Assembly (NCBI RefSeq): GCF_001984155.1
Contig: NZ_MTQO01000042.1
Location: 62,001 to 126,000, forward strand
Origin: Actinosynnema sp. ALI-1.44
GTDB taxonomy: Bacteria > Actinomycetota > Actinomycetes > Mycobacteriales > Pseudonocardiaceae
DNA length: 64,000 bases
Direction of reading: 5' to 3'
In this document: one piece after another, positions 1-8,780 of the stretch
Numbering within the stretch: position 1 is the first letter of the stretch
Layout: each line of letters begins with the position of its first letter
Made by a program: the position numbers and the translations under genes
The notes under the pieces: generated by a model
Seen by the model: only the letters and a program-made list of their open reading frames with translations
What the model was told of the DNA's origin: nothing
The model's database searches: none

Positions 1-845
1 CTCCGGTATCCCGGAGACCTCTCCTGCTCCACGAAAAGCCACGGCAGCAACTCGTCGGTGAACAACGGGTCGGTCAGGAACCCCTCAGGCATGAAACCGG
101 GGCGCAGCAGCCGACTGAACAACATCCCCGCCTGGTAGTCGTTGCCCAGCACGAGTTCGAGCTGGGCACGCAGGACCGTGGCGCGAATCCTGCCGAACTC
201 CTCGGCCTGCGCGAGCACGGCACCGGCTCCGTCGACGTCACCCGCGAGCGCGTCCAGCCGCGCCTGTTCGACCTTGGCGTCCCACGAATCTCGAGTCGTC
301 CCCGGGGGCTTGAGCATCTGGTGGAACTCGGCGTACAGGTCCTGCATCAACGCCGTGAACGACGCGAACCGAGACGGCGCCTCGGCTCGCCACGTGAACA
401 GGCTGTACGCCGCCCACTCCCCGGCCTCGTCGACGTCACCCGGGTCGAGGAACAGCACTCCGGCGTCCGCTTCCAGCGAGATCATCAACCCGCGGGTGAA
501 CTTGTTGTCATCGTCGGGTTCGGGTTCTCCTTCGAGGCCTTCCCAGTCCCCTGCCCAGAACGGCTCGATGTCACGCAGCCAGCCGAGGTTCGAGGTGTCA
601 CGCAGGCGCCAGACGAACATCCCGGCGTTGCGCCAGCCGTCGGTCGTCAGCAGGAATTCCCGGTACGAGGGCGGGAGCCGCACACCCAGCCGGTCCTCCG
701 CGGCGACGACAGCGGCCTCGTCGGCAGGCTCGAAGCCCAACCACTTGTCCCGCACCACCTCCGGCACCAGGTCTTGGGGGTCGGCACTCCGAACCCACTC
801 CTCGCTCCACAGCCGCAACCACGGTCCCCAGTTCACGGCTGCCAT
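1..845 (-). CDS. SMI1/KNR4 (SUKH) domain protein, C-terminus beyond window
   Basis: The reverse strand is open from an ATG at 845 to the left edge, so the C-terminus is missing. Residues 1-60 read as a SUKH N-terminus, with WSEEW near residue 13, WLGFEP near 35 and the hallmark LPPSYREFL near 58. The body is acidic (GEPEPDDDN near 107). A helical C-terminal part follows. SUKH proteins are known as immunity proteins of polymorphic toxins and as general protein-binding modules, but no toxin gene is visible here. The start abuts a broken TPR gene on the opposite strand with no intergenic space, so its promoter must lie inside that relic. No clear Shine-Dalgarno sequence is seen. The fold call is good; the partner is unknown. 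Confidence 0.72.
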   Translation of the reverse strand, partial: MAAVNWGPWLRLWSEEWVRSADPQDLVPEVVRDKWLGFEPADEAAVVAAEDRLGVRLPPSYREFLLTTDGWRNAGMFVWRLRDTSNLGWLRDIEPFWAGDWEGLEGEPEPDDDNKFTRGLMISLEADAGVLFLDPGDVDEAGEWAAYSLFTWRAEAPSRFASFTALMQDLYAEFHQMLKPPGTTRDSWDAKVEQARLDALAGDVDGAGAVLAQAEEFGRIRATVLRAQLELVLGNDYQAGMLFSRLLRPGFMPEGFLTDPLFTDELLPWLFVEQERSPGYR

Positions 846-851
846 TATGGC

Positions 852-2063
852 CTGTGCGACAAGGTTTTCACCGGGCACCCCGCCGGCATCGCCGTCCCTG
901 TGGGCACGCCGGATCGCACCGATCCGGGCAGCAAGAGGCGCGACCGGGTCGACGACGTCCTCGCGCACGTCAAGAAGGCGCTGGCCCTGGTCGACGAGCT
1001 GATCGAGTTCCGCCACTCGGCGTACGGCTCCTTCCAGGACGTCCGCCGGTGGACCGTGGCCGATCTCGAGGTCGGCGCCCTCAGTACCGCGGTGAGCGAC
1101 TACCAGCAACTCATCAACGACATCCACAAGGCGGCCAACCCGTGGCAGCGGTACCACACCGAGCTGCCGCAGCACGGGCAGGAACTGTTCACCCGGTACC
1201 TCGAACCGCTCGCCGGGATGGCGGTCCGCGGTTTCGGCCTCGACGAGAAGGTCATGGCGGAAGTCGGGTCACAGCTCCAGCGCCTGATGGCACCGACCGG
1301 CCAGCCCAACGACATCGAAACGCGGGCACTGCGGGCGGATCTGCTGATCGTCAACGGCGATCCGGAGCCCGCACTGTCCGAAGCGGACACGGTCCTCGCC
1401 TCGGCGCCCGGCAACCCGGTCAGTCACCTGCTGGTGGCCGTCGCACTCGTCAACCAGCTGGGGCGCGCCCACGCGGCGGTCGACCGGTTCGACCTCGCGA
1501 TCACCGAACTGGACGAGGCGGCACAGGCCTTGCCGGACGACTCGGGGGTGTTCGACCGGCTCGCGGACACGCTCAGCGACATCGGCCTGTTCGACCCGGC
1601 CGCGAGAGTGGCCGAGCACGTCACCCGGTTGGCGCCCGACGAAGCCAACGCCTGGAACGAACTGGCCTGGGCGCTGCGCCACCACGACGTGCCTGACCTC
1701 GAACGTGGAGACAGCGATCCGCGAGGCGTGCCGACGTGACCCGGACCGATTGGGGTACCGCAAGAATCTCGCCGACCTGCTGCGGATGACCGACCGTGAC
1801 CGCGAAGCACAGGCGATCTACGCGACCGTCCGGTATGAGGCGCACGCCCGACGTGCTCGTTGATCCCGTTGCCGGACCGGGATCCCCAGGTTCGCCGTGG
1901 CCTGCTCATCGTGGCCCGTACCGACCTGCTGCAAGCACGTCAGGACTACCCGCACCTGGCCGACGACCGGATCGACCAGGTGCTCACGTTCATGTCGGAC
2001 ACGATCGACGCACTGCCCGCGCCACCAAGGATCGGGGTGCTGCAGACGCTCAAACCCGCGTGA
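852..2063 (+). pseudogene. Broken TPR-repeat protein (no start, two frame changes)
   Basis: A protein-like reading runs in one frame from about 852 to 1695 (for example TELPQHGQELFTRYLEPLAG and TPR-like helices near 1420-1660). It moves to the next frame at about 1696 (REACRRDPDRLGYRKNLADL) and stops with TGA at 1861. The original frame resumes at about 1860 (QVRRGLLIVARTDLLQARQD) and ends at 2063. Two indels are therefore needed to restore one protein. No ATG lies at the 5' end: the reading runs straight into the start of the opposite-strand SUKH gene, so the N-terminus appears lost. The tail overlaps the convergent amiB by 14 nt. The domain before the TPRs is not recognised. Confidence 0.6.
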
Positions 2064-3066
2064 CGACCTCACCGTCACGCACATCGGCGTGCACGGTCAC
2101 CGGATCCGAGCTGGTGCCCCGAGCCCGGAGCACAGCGACCGCCACGGGCTCGGCCAGTGTCGTGCGGATCGCGCGCCGCAGCGCACGAGCCCCGTAGACC
2201 GGGTCGAACCCCTTGGCCAGCACCAGGTCCGCCACGGCGTCGGTCACCTCAAGGCTGATCCTGCGCCTGCTGAGGCGCCTGCTCAGCAGGTCGATCTCCA
2301 GTTTGGTGACGGCGTGCGCGGTCGTCTGGTCCAGTTCGGTGAAGACCGCCGTCTCGTCGATCCGGTTGAGGAACTCCGGGTCGAAGAAGTCACGGATCGC
2401 CGCGTGCAGCACGGTCCGGTCACCGCGAGCGGCCACACGAGCACCGGCACGACCGCGTCGCCACCAGACGCGGCCACGGCGGGCCAACTCGGCCGACCCC
2501 AGGTTGGACGTCATGAACACCAACGTGTTGCGGAACGAAAGCGTTTGCTGCCCCGAGGCCAGCCGCAGGGTGCCGGAGTCGAGCACCTGCAGCAACGCCC
2601 GCAACACCGTCGAGTGGGCCTTCTCCACCTCGTCGAACAGCACGATCCCCGGCCGGTACGCGTCACCCTCCACAGTGGTCCGGTCGAACAGGCTGTACGC
2701 CTCCTTGCTGCCCGCGTACCCGGGTGGCGCGCCGGAGAACGAGGCCGCGTAGTGCTCCTGCGCCAACGCGTTCATGTCGATGCGGCACAGGTCATCCGGT
2801 CCGGCGCGCAGCTCCGCTGCCACGCGCCGGACCAGTTCCGTCTTGCCGACGCCGGTCGGGCCGACCAGCAGCAGGTTCGCCAGCGGCCGGTCGGGGTCGT
2901 TGGCGCCGACCGCGCTGAGCGACAGCGCCCGTACCACGGCGGCGATCGCCGTGTCCTGGCCGAGTACGCGGGAACCGAGCCGTGCGGCGAGGCGGTCGGG
3001 GTCGAAGTCACGCCGCGGGGGTTTGTCGTTGTTGCGGCTCTGGTGCTGCTCGGCGAGGAACGGCAT
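2050..3066 (-). CDS. amiB: AmiB-like AAA+ ATPase (ClpB D2-type)
   Basis: A 338-residue single-module AAA+ protein related to the C-terminal half of ClpA/ClpB. Visible are Walker A GPTGVGKTEL (about 69-78), a ClpB-type pore segment GAPPGYAGSKE (about 113-122), Walker B IVLFDEVEKAH (about 141-151), sensor-1 FMTSN and sensor-2 GARALRR. The ATG at 3066 lies 7 nt after the amidase stop. This size, single ATPase module and position beside an aliphatic amidase and an AmiS-type channel match Pseudomonas AmiB, a Clp-like ATPase of the amidase operon. It has no Clp N-domain and no first AAA domain, so it is not a general disaggregase. Its precise role in the family is poorly defined. Confidence 0.85.
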   Translation of the reverse strand: MPFLAEQHQSRNNDKPPRRDFDPDRLAARLGSRVLGQDTAIAAVVRALSLSAVGANDPDRPLANLLLVGPTGVGKTELVRRVAAELRAGPDDLCRIDMNALAQEHYAASFSGAPPGYAGSKEAYSLFDRTTVEGDAYRPGIVLFDEVEKAHSTVLRALLQVLDSGTLRLASGQQTLSFRNTLVFMTSNLGSAELARRGRVWWRRGRAGARVAARGDRTVLHAAIRDFFDPEFLNRIDETAVFTELDQTTAHAVTKLEIDLLSRRLSRRRISLEVTDAVADLVLAKGFDPVYGARALRRAIRTTLAEPVAVAVLRARGTSSDPVTVHADVRDGEVVTRV

Positions 3067-3073
3067 CGCTGGT

Positions 3074-4111
3074 TCAGGCCTCCATGGTCTTCTCGACCGG
3101 CAGGGTGCCGACTTCGCAACCGGCCACGCCGACCGTGTCCCGGGTGATCGCTTCGACGGTCTCGCGCGCCTTCTGCGCGTCGGTGACCCACAGCTTGTAG
3201 AAGTCGAACGGGCAGTCCGCCACACCGAGGTCGCCGTCACCGGCCGCGTGCACACCGGAGTAACCGCGGTGCAGGAGCTTGAACAGGTGGTTCTGGGACT
3301 GGTCGTAGCGGCGGGCGTCGCGGATCGCCGACAGGGACAGCTGCGCGTACTGGATGCCGTACTCCTCCTCGCCGGTCTCGCCGAGCGTGCGGCCGTCGAA
3401 GCCGATGATCGAGGAGTGGCCGAAGTACGAGTAGACGCCGTCGAACCCGGCGGCGTTCGCGACGGCGACATAGGTGTTGTTGGCCCACGCCATCGCTTTG
3501 GCCATCAGCACCTGCTGGTCCTTGGCCGGGTACATGTAGCCCTGGCAGCGCACGATCAGCTCGGCGCCCTTCATCGCGCAGTCGCGCCAGATCTCCGGGT
3601 AGTTGCCGTCGTCGCAGATGATCAGCGAGATCTTCATGCCCTTGGGGCCGTCGGTGACGTAGGTGCGGTCACCCGGGTACCAGCCCTCGATCGGGCACCA
3701 CGGCAGGATCTTGCGGTACTTCTGGACGATCTCGCCCTGGTCGTTGATGAGCACCAGCGTGTTGTACGGCGGTTTGTTCGGGTGGTCCTCGTGCTGCTCG
3801 CCCGTGATCGAGAAGACGCCCCACGTGCGGGCTTCGCGGCAGGCGGCGGCGAAGATGTCGGTCTCGTCGCCGGGGACGGTCGCGGCGGTCGCGTACATCT
3901 CCTCGGAGTCGTACATGATCCCCTGCGTGGAGTACTCGGGGAACACCACGAGGTCCATGCCGGGCAGGCCGGACTTCATCCCGACCAGCATCTCGGCGAT
4001 CTTGTGCGCGTTGGCCAGCACTTCCTCCCGGTTGTGCAGGCGCGGCATCTTGTAGTTGACCACCGCGACGCCGACGGTGTCGGGGCTGGCGGAAATGTCT
4101 CCGTGACGCAT
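3074..4111 (-). CDS. amiE: Aliphatic amidase
   Basis: A 345-residue nitrilase-superfamily enzyme, nearly the length of Pseudomonas AmiE (346). The family triad is present at the canonical positions: Glu59 (FPEY), Lys134 (KYRKILPW) and Cys166 (LIICDDGN). Such enzymes hydrolyse short aliphatic amides such as acetamide and propionamide to acid plus ammonia in the cytosol. The ATG at 4111 shares its A with the TGA of the upstream channel gene (TGATG), which predicts translational coupling. amiB follows after 7 nt. No AmiC or AmiR homologue is visible, so regulation must differ from Pseudomonas. Confidence 0.95.
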   Translation of the reverse strand: MRHGDISASPDTVGVAVVNYKMPRLHNREEVLANAHKIAEMLVGMKSGLPGMDLVVFPEYSTQGIMYDSEEMYATAATVPGDETDIFAAACREARTWGVFSITGEQHEDHPNKPPYNTLVLINDQGEIVQKYRKILPWCPIEGWYPGDRTYVTDGPKGMKISLIICDDGNYPEIWRDCAMKGAELIVRCQGYMYPAKDQQVLMAKAMAWANNTYVAVANAAGFDGVYSYFGHSSIIGFDGRTLGETGEEEYGIQYAQLSLSAIRDARRYDQSQNHLFKLLHRGYSGVHAAGDGDLGVADCPFDFYKLWVTDAQKARETVEAITRDTVGVAGCEVGTLPVEKTMEA

Positions 4112-4740
4112 CAGTTCTCCTTGACCAGAACGGTGGAACGGTTGGTGGCGGGTGTGACGTCCCGCGCCAGCCACGCGGCCGCGGCGACGAGCAGCACAGC
4201 GATGACGGCGGCGATCACGGCCGGAGCCGCGCCGGACGGGTAGGCGCCGGTCAGCGCGAGGAAGGCGGGCAAGGTGCAGGTCGGCTGGCTGAGCAGCACG
4301 GTCGTCCAGCCGGTGAACCTGGTCAGGCCGGTGCGGCGCAGGCCGAGGACGAGGAAGAAGAGTGTCCACAGCAGACCCCACGCCAGCCAGATCACGCCGG
4401 AGGTCGGGTCGTCGAAGCGCCAGAACGAGATCCCGGCGTACACGACGGTGGTGACCGCGACGAACAGGCTGAACCAGCCGAGGCCCTCGGGGTCCAGGCC
4501 AGCGAGGTTGTTGATGCCGACGTAGAGATACGTGAAGCCGAACAGGTACAGCCCGGACGCGCCGAGGATCGCGTCGCTGTTCCCCCCGGCCTGGATGATG
4601 AGCACGGTCGGCGTCACGCACAGCAGTGCGCCGACGAACAGGTTGAGCACGGCGGCTGACCGGGCAGGGATCCGATCGAGCAGCATGAGGCCGTTGATCA
4701 GGAGTACCGCACCGACGTACAGCTGTCCGACGTAGTTCAC
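4111..4740 (-). CDS. amiS: AmiS/UreI-family amide/urea channel
   Basis: A 209-residue polytopic membrane protein with about six hydrophobic segments, beginning [20 protein letters not shown], typical of the AmiS/UreI family of small-amide and urea channels. I chose the GTG at 4740 because GGAGG lies 6-7 nt upstream and the family usually starts at this point. An upstream in-frame ATG at 4776 would add 12 charged residues without a good ribosome-binding site. It is the first gene of the amiS-amiE-amiB operon and presumably brings in the amidase substrate. The 141-bp gap to the divergent gene at 4882 must hold both promoters. Confidence 0.88.
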   Translation of the reverse strand: MNYVGQLYVGAVLLINGLMLLDRIPARSAAVLNLFVGALLCVTPTVLIIQAGGNSDAILGASGLYLFGFTYLYVGINNLAGLDPEGLGWFSLFVAVTTVVYAGISFWRFDDPTSGVIWLAWGLLWTLFFLVLGLRRTGLTRFTGWTTVLLSQPTCTLPAFLALTGAYPSGAAPAVIAAVIAVLLVAAAAWLARDVTPATNRSTVLVKEN

Positions 4741-4881
4741 CGCCCCCTCCGATCGTTTCAGGCGGAATAGATTCACATGAAACTAAATGGGGGCGTGGCC
4801 GTCGTCAAGACGTCCCCGCCTTGACACCAACTATTTCCATCCGAGATATTTCCGCCTGAACCAACCACGAGGCGGTGCACG

Positions 4882-5922
4882 GTGACTGACCACCACGTAC
4901 ACGAGATCGAAAATCTCACACTGGCCTGCGGCAGGACGCTGAGGCCCGCCCGGATCGCCTACCAGACCCACGGGACCTTGAACGCCGACAAGACCAACGC
5001 GATCCTCTACCCCACCTGGTACTCGGGGCGACACTGGGACAACGAGTGGCTGATCGGCGCAGGCCGGGCCCTCGATCCGGCCCGCTGGTTCATCATCGTG
5101 CCCAACATGCTCGGCAACGGCCTGTCCAGCTCACCGTCGAACACCCCGGTGCCCGACAACGGCCCGGCCTTCCCACCGATCCGCGTGATCGACAACGTCA
5201 ACGCCCAGTACAAGCTGGTCACCGAGCACTTCGGCATCTCGACGCTCGCACTGGTGCTCGGCTGGTCGATGGGAGCGGGCCAGACGTACCAGTGGGCGGT
5301 CAGCCATCCCGAGATGGTGCAACGGATTCTGCCGTTCTGCGGGTCACCGCGGACCGCGCCGCACAACCGGGTCTTCCTGGACTCCCTGCGAGCGGCGCTG
5401 GAAGCTTCCGCGGGGTTCGACGGCGGCTGGTACACCACCCCACCCGCGCAGGGACTGCGCGCGTTCGCGCGCATCTACGCGGGTTGGGGTTTCTCCCAGG
5501 CGTTCTACTGGAACGAATGCTGGCGGGAGTTGGGCTACAGCTCACTGGAGGACTTCGCGGTGGGCTTCTGGGAAGGCTTCTTCCTGGACAACCGCGATCC
5601 CAACAACCTGCTCACGATGCTGGACACGTGGTGGCACGGTGATGTCGGTGCGACGCCTGGTTTCTCGTCCACTGAAGAGGCGTTGGCGTCGATCCGGGCG
5701 ACCGCGATCGTGATGCCCGCCGAGAAGGACCTTTACTTCCCGCCCGAAGACGAGGCGTGGACGGTGTCACAGATGACCAACGGCGCCGAGCACCGCGTGA
5801 TCCCCGGCGTGTGGGGGCATTTCGCGGGCGGTGGCGCACCTGGCCGTGACCCGCGCAACGCCGACACGACGTTCATCGACCAAGCCGTCGCCGAGTTGCT
5901 GGACCGCCCGTCCGGCATCTGA
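4882..5922 (+). CDS. MetX-like alpha/beta hydrolase (homoserine O-acyltransferase family)
   Basis: 346 residues from a GTG. The fold signature is the nucleophile elbow LGWSMGAG (Ser129), an upstream strand ending in NMLGNGLSSSPSN, and a C-terminal catalytic-His segment GVWGHFAGG. This architecture is shared by MetX homoserine acetyltransferases and relatives, which often act as plain hydrolases. The true MetX hallmark region is not clear and no methionine gene is nearby, so the substrate is unknown. It is divergent from the amide operon and ends 4 nt before the convergent hydrolase gene. Confidence 0.8.
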   Translation: MTDHHVHEIENLTLACGRTLRPARIAYQTHGTLNADKTNAILYPTWYSGRHWDNEWLIGAGRALDPARWFIIVPNMLGNGLSSSPSNTPVPDNGPAFPPIRVIDNVNAQYKLVTEHFGISTLALVLGWSMGAGQTYQWAVSHPEMVQRILPFCGSPRTAPHNRVFLDSLRAALEASAGFDGGWYTTPPAQGLRAFARIYAGWGFSQAFYWNECWRELGYSSLEDFAVGFWEGFFLDNRDPNNLLTMLDTWWHGDVGATPGFSSTEEALASIRATAIVMPAEKDLYFPPEDEAWTVSQMTNGAEHRVIPGVWGHFAGGGAPGRDPRNADTTFIDQAVAELLDRPSGI

Positions 5923-5926
5923 CGGG

Positions 5927-6817
5927 TTACTTGGACTCGACCTCGCCGCTCAGGTCGGCCCAGGCTGTGCTGCCTGTGTTGTCGAGCGCGAAGAAGTCGA
6001 GGAGGTAGGCGGAGATCGCGTCCGCGACAAGGGCGACGCGGGCGGGATCCTCGTCGGTGGTCTCGGCGACTTTCTCCCCGGCGACGCCGCCCAGCGTGTG
6101 CTCGCCCTCGGCGATGGCGAGCAGGCTCTTGGGAGCCGGGCTGAGGCGGTAGGCGTCGGTGAACCAGTCCGGCCCGCGGGTGGACATCGCCGACTGGTCC
6201 TTGCCGCCCGCGACGACCAGCGCCGGTGCGGTCATGGTGGAGTAGTCCGGCCGCATGAACGGCAGGTGTTCGGCGGCGAACGGGGTCAGCGTGTCGCCGG
6301 TCCCGGTCGCCGCGATGAGCACACCGGCCTTGACCGCGGGATGGGTGAAGTCCTCCCCTGCCACGCCGTCCGCGTCGAAGACACGCGCGCCCAGCAGCGT
6401 GCCCACCGTCTGAGCGCCCCAGGAGTGACCGACGGCCGCGATCCGGTCGTGATCGACGCGGTCGCGCACGCCGACCGCCGCGAGGATGTCGCCAAGGTTG
6501 TCGAGGATCGCGTGCAGATCGGCGATGCGGACGCGCCAGATCGTGCCGAAGCGCGGGTCGTCGAACCCGATGCCGTTGCGACGGGAGTCCAGATGCGTGG
6601 GCTGCACGACGACGAACCCGGCTGCGGCCCACCGATCGACAAGCGGTTCGTATCCGTCCATGGACCACGCGTTGCCGTGTGAGAACACGATGACCGGGAG
6701 TTCGTCCCCCGAGACGGGGCTGGTGACCTTCACCTGCAGTTCGACGTCGCGATCAGTCGTGGCGACGGTGATGGGCTTGACCGCGACGACGCGCCGGTCG
6801 CCCAGGTTGACGGACAT
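5927..6817 (-). CDS. Chlorophyllase/dienelactone-type alpha/beta hydrolase
   Basis: A 296-residue cytosolic alpha/beta hydrolase. It shows the oxyanion segment VIVFSHGNAW (about 41-50), the nucleophile elbow VGHSWGAQ (about 129-136), a strand plus acid segment ALVVAGGKDQ and the likely catalytic His in EGEHTL. It resembles chlorophyllase-like and platelet-activating-factor-acetylhydrolase-like esterases. The substrate is unknown. Two nearly identical palindromes lie just upstream of the ATG, so transcription is probably repressor-controlled. No repressor gene is adjacent on that side. Confidence 0.8.
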   Translation of the reverse strand: MSVNLGDRRVVAVKPITVATTDRDVELQVKVTSPVSGDELPVIVFSHGNAWSMDGYEPLVDRWAAAGFVVVQPTHLDSRRNGIGFDDPRFGTIWRVRIADLHAILDNLGDILAAVGVRDRVDHDRIAAVGHSWGAQTVGTLLGARVFDADGVAGEDFTHPAVKAGVLIAATGTGDTLTPFAAEHLPFMRPDYSTMTAPALVVAGGKDQSAMSTRGPDWFTDAYRLSPAPKSLLAIAEGEHTLGGVAGEKVAETTDEDPARVALVADAISAYLLDFFALDNTGSTAWADLSGEVESK

Positions 6818-6839
6818 GATGACCTTGCTTTCAGATTAA

Positions 6840-6878
6840 CGGAACGTTGTTCCGCTAATTTAGCGGAGCAGTGTTCCG
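6840..6878. promoter_or_regulatory. Two tandem palindromic operator candidates
   Basis: CGGAACGTTGTTCCG at 6840-6854 (perfect 6-bp arms, 3-nt centre) and CGGAGCAGTGTTCCG at 6864-6878 (one mismatch) lie 24 bp apart start to start, within 60 bp of the hydrolase ATG at 6817. The spacing and symmetry fit a TetR-type dimer bound twice. The cognate regulator is not obvious. The TetR at 8781 has a different palindrome at its own promoter. Confidence 0.6.
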
Positions 6879-6932
6879 TTTGCAACCGAGGTGCTCGGGT
6901 GACGCCGTCGGGATGACCGGCTGAGCCTGCGC

Positions 6933-7928
6933 CTACGAGCGGGGGAACTCCGCGTGGATGTCGCCGTCGAACAGGCGCCAGTAGAAGGCGTTCATCTTCG
7001 CGGCGGCCGGTGAGTGCCGGGCCAGGATCGCGGCTACGACCGGCGGCACGTCCGCTGGGATGTCGCCCGCGGCACACCGCAGCACGTATTCATTGCGGGC
7101 GACTGGGCCGCCGGTGGCAGGCGTCGGTACCCCGCAGACGTCGGTCACCAGCCAGTTGACCAGTCGCATGGCCGCGTAACCGGCATCGTGGGCCGCGTGG
7201 CGTTCGACGAAGTCGCGCTCGGCGTCCGACAGGTCGAAACGCGGCGACGTGGCCAACCCGAAGTCACAGAGGTGGATCCGCTGCCCGTCGGTGCGCAGGT
7301 TGCCGAAGTGCCCGTCCATGTGCAGCAACTCGCGGTCACGCAGGAACGCCACGATCTGCGCGAACTGGCGCTCGACCGCAGCGGCCTTGCCTGCCGGATC
7401 CTCGCGCAACCAGTCCACTATGGAGTGTGGGACGTATTCACAGAACAACACAAGGCTGCACGATGCGGCGGCCAGCGCTTCAAGACGGGCACGCACGGCC
7501 GGACTGCCGCCCAGAGCGGCGACAACCGCGTCGTGGTCAGCGTGTTCAGCCGCGATCGACGAACGGCCGGGGAGAACCCGCCAGTGGTGGAGCACCGGGA
7601 ACGACTGCGTCTCACCGGCGAGGACAGCCTCGGTGACGATGACGTTCGCGACCAACTCGCGCCAGGCGTTGAATCCCGGGCTCACGACGCCGTACTGGCA
7701 GAAAACCGGCAGATCGAACAGGTTGGCGGTGGAGCCGGGGTTGGCGAGTTCGCGATCGGTCAGCGGGATCCGCTTGGCGAACACCGGCACGCCGCCGACA
7801 TCGAGAACCACCGAGCCGCCGCCAACACCCACATCGTTCGCTCGCCCCTTGGCCAGCAACGCGGCGAGCTCGGTATCGTCGCACGAAGCCAGGAAAGCCG
7901 AGAGTTCGTGGTGCCTGACAGCCGTCAT
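6933..7928 (-). CDS. Protein kinase-like phosphotransferase
   Basis: About 331 residues. Kinase-fold features are a catalytic loop HMDGHFGNLR (HxDxxxxN), a metal-binding CDFGLA and an N-lobe Lys in VFAKRIPL. Glycine-rich GVGGGSVVLDV could be the P-loop. There is no transmembrane or sensor domain, unlike PknB-type receptor kinases. A TTG at 7949 and a GTG at 7931 are alternative starts, and none has a clear ribosome-binding site. Substrate could be protein or a small molecule. An MFS relic and a membrane gene lie upstream on the same strand. Confidence 0.68.
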   Translation of the reverse strand: MTAVRHHELSAFLASCDDTELAALLAKGRANDVGVGGGSVVLDVGGVPVFAKRIPLTDRELANPGSTANLFDLPVFCQYGVVSPGFNAWRELVANVIVTEAVLAGETQSFPVLHHWRVLPGRSSIAAEHADHDAVVAALGGSPAVRARLEALAAASCSLVLFCEYVPHSIVDWLREDPAGKAAAVERQFAQIVAFLRDRELLHMDGHFGNLRTDGQRIHLCDFGLATSPRFDLSDAERDFVERHAAHDAGYAAMRLVNWLVTDVCGVPTPATGGPVARNEYVLRCAAGDIPADVPPVVAAILARHSPAAAKMNAFYWRLFDGDIHAEFPRS

Positions 7929-7935
7929 CACACGA

Positions 7936-8214
7936 TCATGCCAGCTCAACAGGCTTGACGTCCCGTCCTACGTGGACATGACGGTCACAACCGGCGCCAT
8001 AACCAGCGACACCCATGACCAGGCTCAATCCGAACAGGACAACGAGAGCAGCGGTCCAACTGCCGGTCGTGTCGTGCAGGACGCCGAGAAGAAGGGGCCC
8101 GGCCGCGGCGACGAGGTAGCCGACGGACTGAGCCATCCCGGCCAGAGCCGTGGTCTCACTGGGACCAGCGGACCGCAGGCTCTGGAAGCTCAGGGCAAGC
8201 CGTAACGATGTCAG
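7936..8214 (-). pseudogene. C-terminal relic of an MFS transporter
   Basis: The sequence encodes an MFS C-terminus of the CynX/cyanate type (SLRSAGPSETTALAGMAQS, then hydrophobic GYLVAAAGPLLLGVL and WTAALVVLFGLSLVMGVAG). It has no start codon of its own. The reading frame begins immediately after the TAG of the upstream membrane gene, with no codon between. At least ten transmembrane segments are missing. The junction is a deletion or rearrangement point. Confidence 0.7.
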
Positions 8215-8724
8215 CTATCGGCGCAGGCGATCCTTGAGCCACGTGTCCCACGGGCGTTCCTTGTCCTTGGCGAAAGGCGCGTCCATGGCCAGCCCGCGCG
8301 GGAAGAGCACTGCCGCTTCACCGGCGAAGCTGATTCCGATCGCGAGCTGGTACGGACGCGCTTCAGGGTGCATGCCGAGCTTCACGGCCACCAGCCCGTA
8401 ACCCCCGGAAACCGCCACCCCCAGCACGAACAACGCGAGGCTCCACTTGGTGTACTTCTGCCAGAGTTCACCGTCCTTCTCGTAGAGCCTGACCGTGGCG
8501 CCACGTGCGGCGCCGAAGGCGAGGCCGATGACGCAGCCGCCGACCAGCCAGGCGATGTCGGAGCCGGTCAGACCGTCGAAGTTCACGACACCCACCACGC
8601 CGATGGTGATCAGCACGATGGGTGGCGCGAGCAGGTCACGCCAGTTCAGCGGCTCACCGAGGACCCTGAAGACCAGGACCACGACACAGCCGATGACCAG
8701 GCTCGCGAGCAGCCAGCCGTTCAC
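8215..8724 (-). CDS. Four-to-five-TM DUF1453/CcdC-like membrane protein
   Basis: 169 residues from a GTG at 8724 preceded by AAGGGGAG. Several hydrophobic helices are separated by the motif GAARGATVRLYEKDGELWQKY. The same motif and layout (LRGASTRVFEKDG) recur in the gene at 18350-18940, so the two are paralogues. The family has no assigned function. It is divergent from the TetR at 8781, and a 16-bp palindrome in the 56-bp gap suggests that TetR controls it. The stop TAG is followed in frame by the MFS relic. Confidence 0.7.
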   Translation of the reverse strand: MNGWLLASLVIGCVVVLVFRVLGEPLNWRDLLAPPIVLITIGVVGVVNFDGLTGSDIAWLVGGCVIGLAFGAARGATVRLYEKDGELWQKYTKWSLALFVLGVAVSGGYGLVAVKLGMHPEARPYQLAIGISFAGEAAVLFPRGLAMDAPFAKDKERPWDTWLKDRLRR

Positions 8725-8754
8725 TGTGGACTCCCCTTCCCCTCGGCACCGATT

Positions 8755-8770
8755 TAGCACGGCCGTGCTA
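8755..8770. promoter_or_regulatory. TetR operator candidate, perfect 16-bp palindrome
   Basis: TAGCACGGCCGTGCTA is a perfect palindrome midway between the divergent starts at 8724 and 8781. The AT-rich TATATTAA just after it could be the -10 region of the TetR gene. The position fits autoregulation plus control of the membrane protein. Confidence 0.72.
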
Positions 8771-8780
8771 TATTAACACC

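Noticed and set aside
321-850. Plus-strand frame from 321 upstream of the TPR relic
   Set aside because: It is open but reads as Arg/Pro-rich nonsense and lies antisense to the clearly coding SUKH gene; only the part after about 852 looks like protein.
4882-5922. True methionine-pathway homoserine acetyltransferase (metX)
   Set aside because: No metY or other methionine gene nearby, and the protein fits the wider hydrolase family equally well, so no gene symbol was given.
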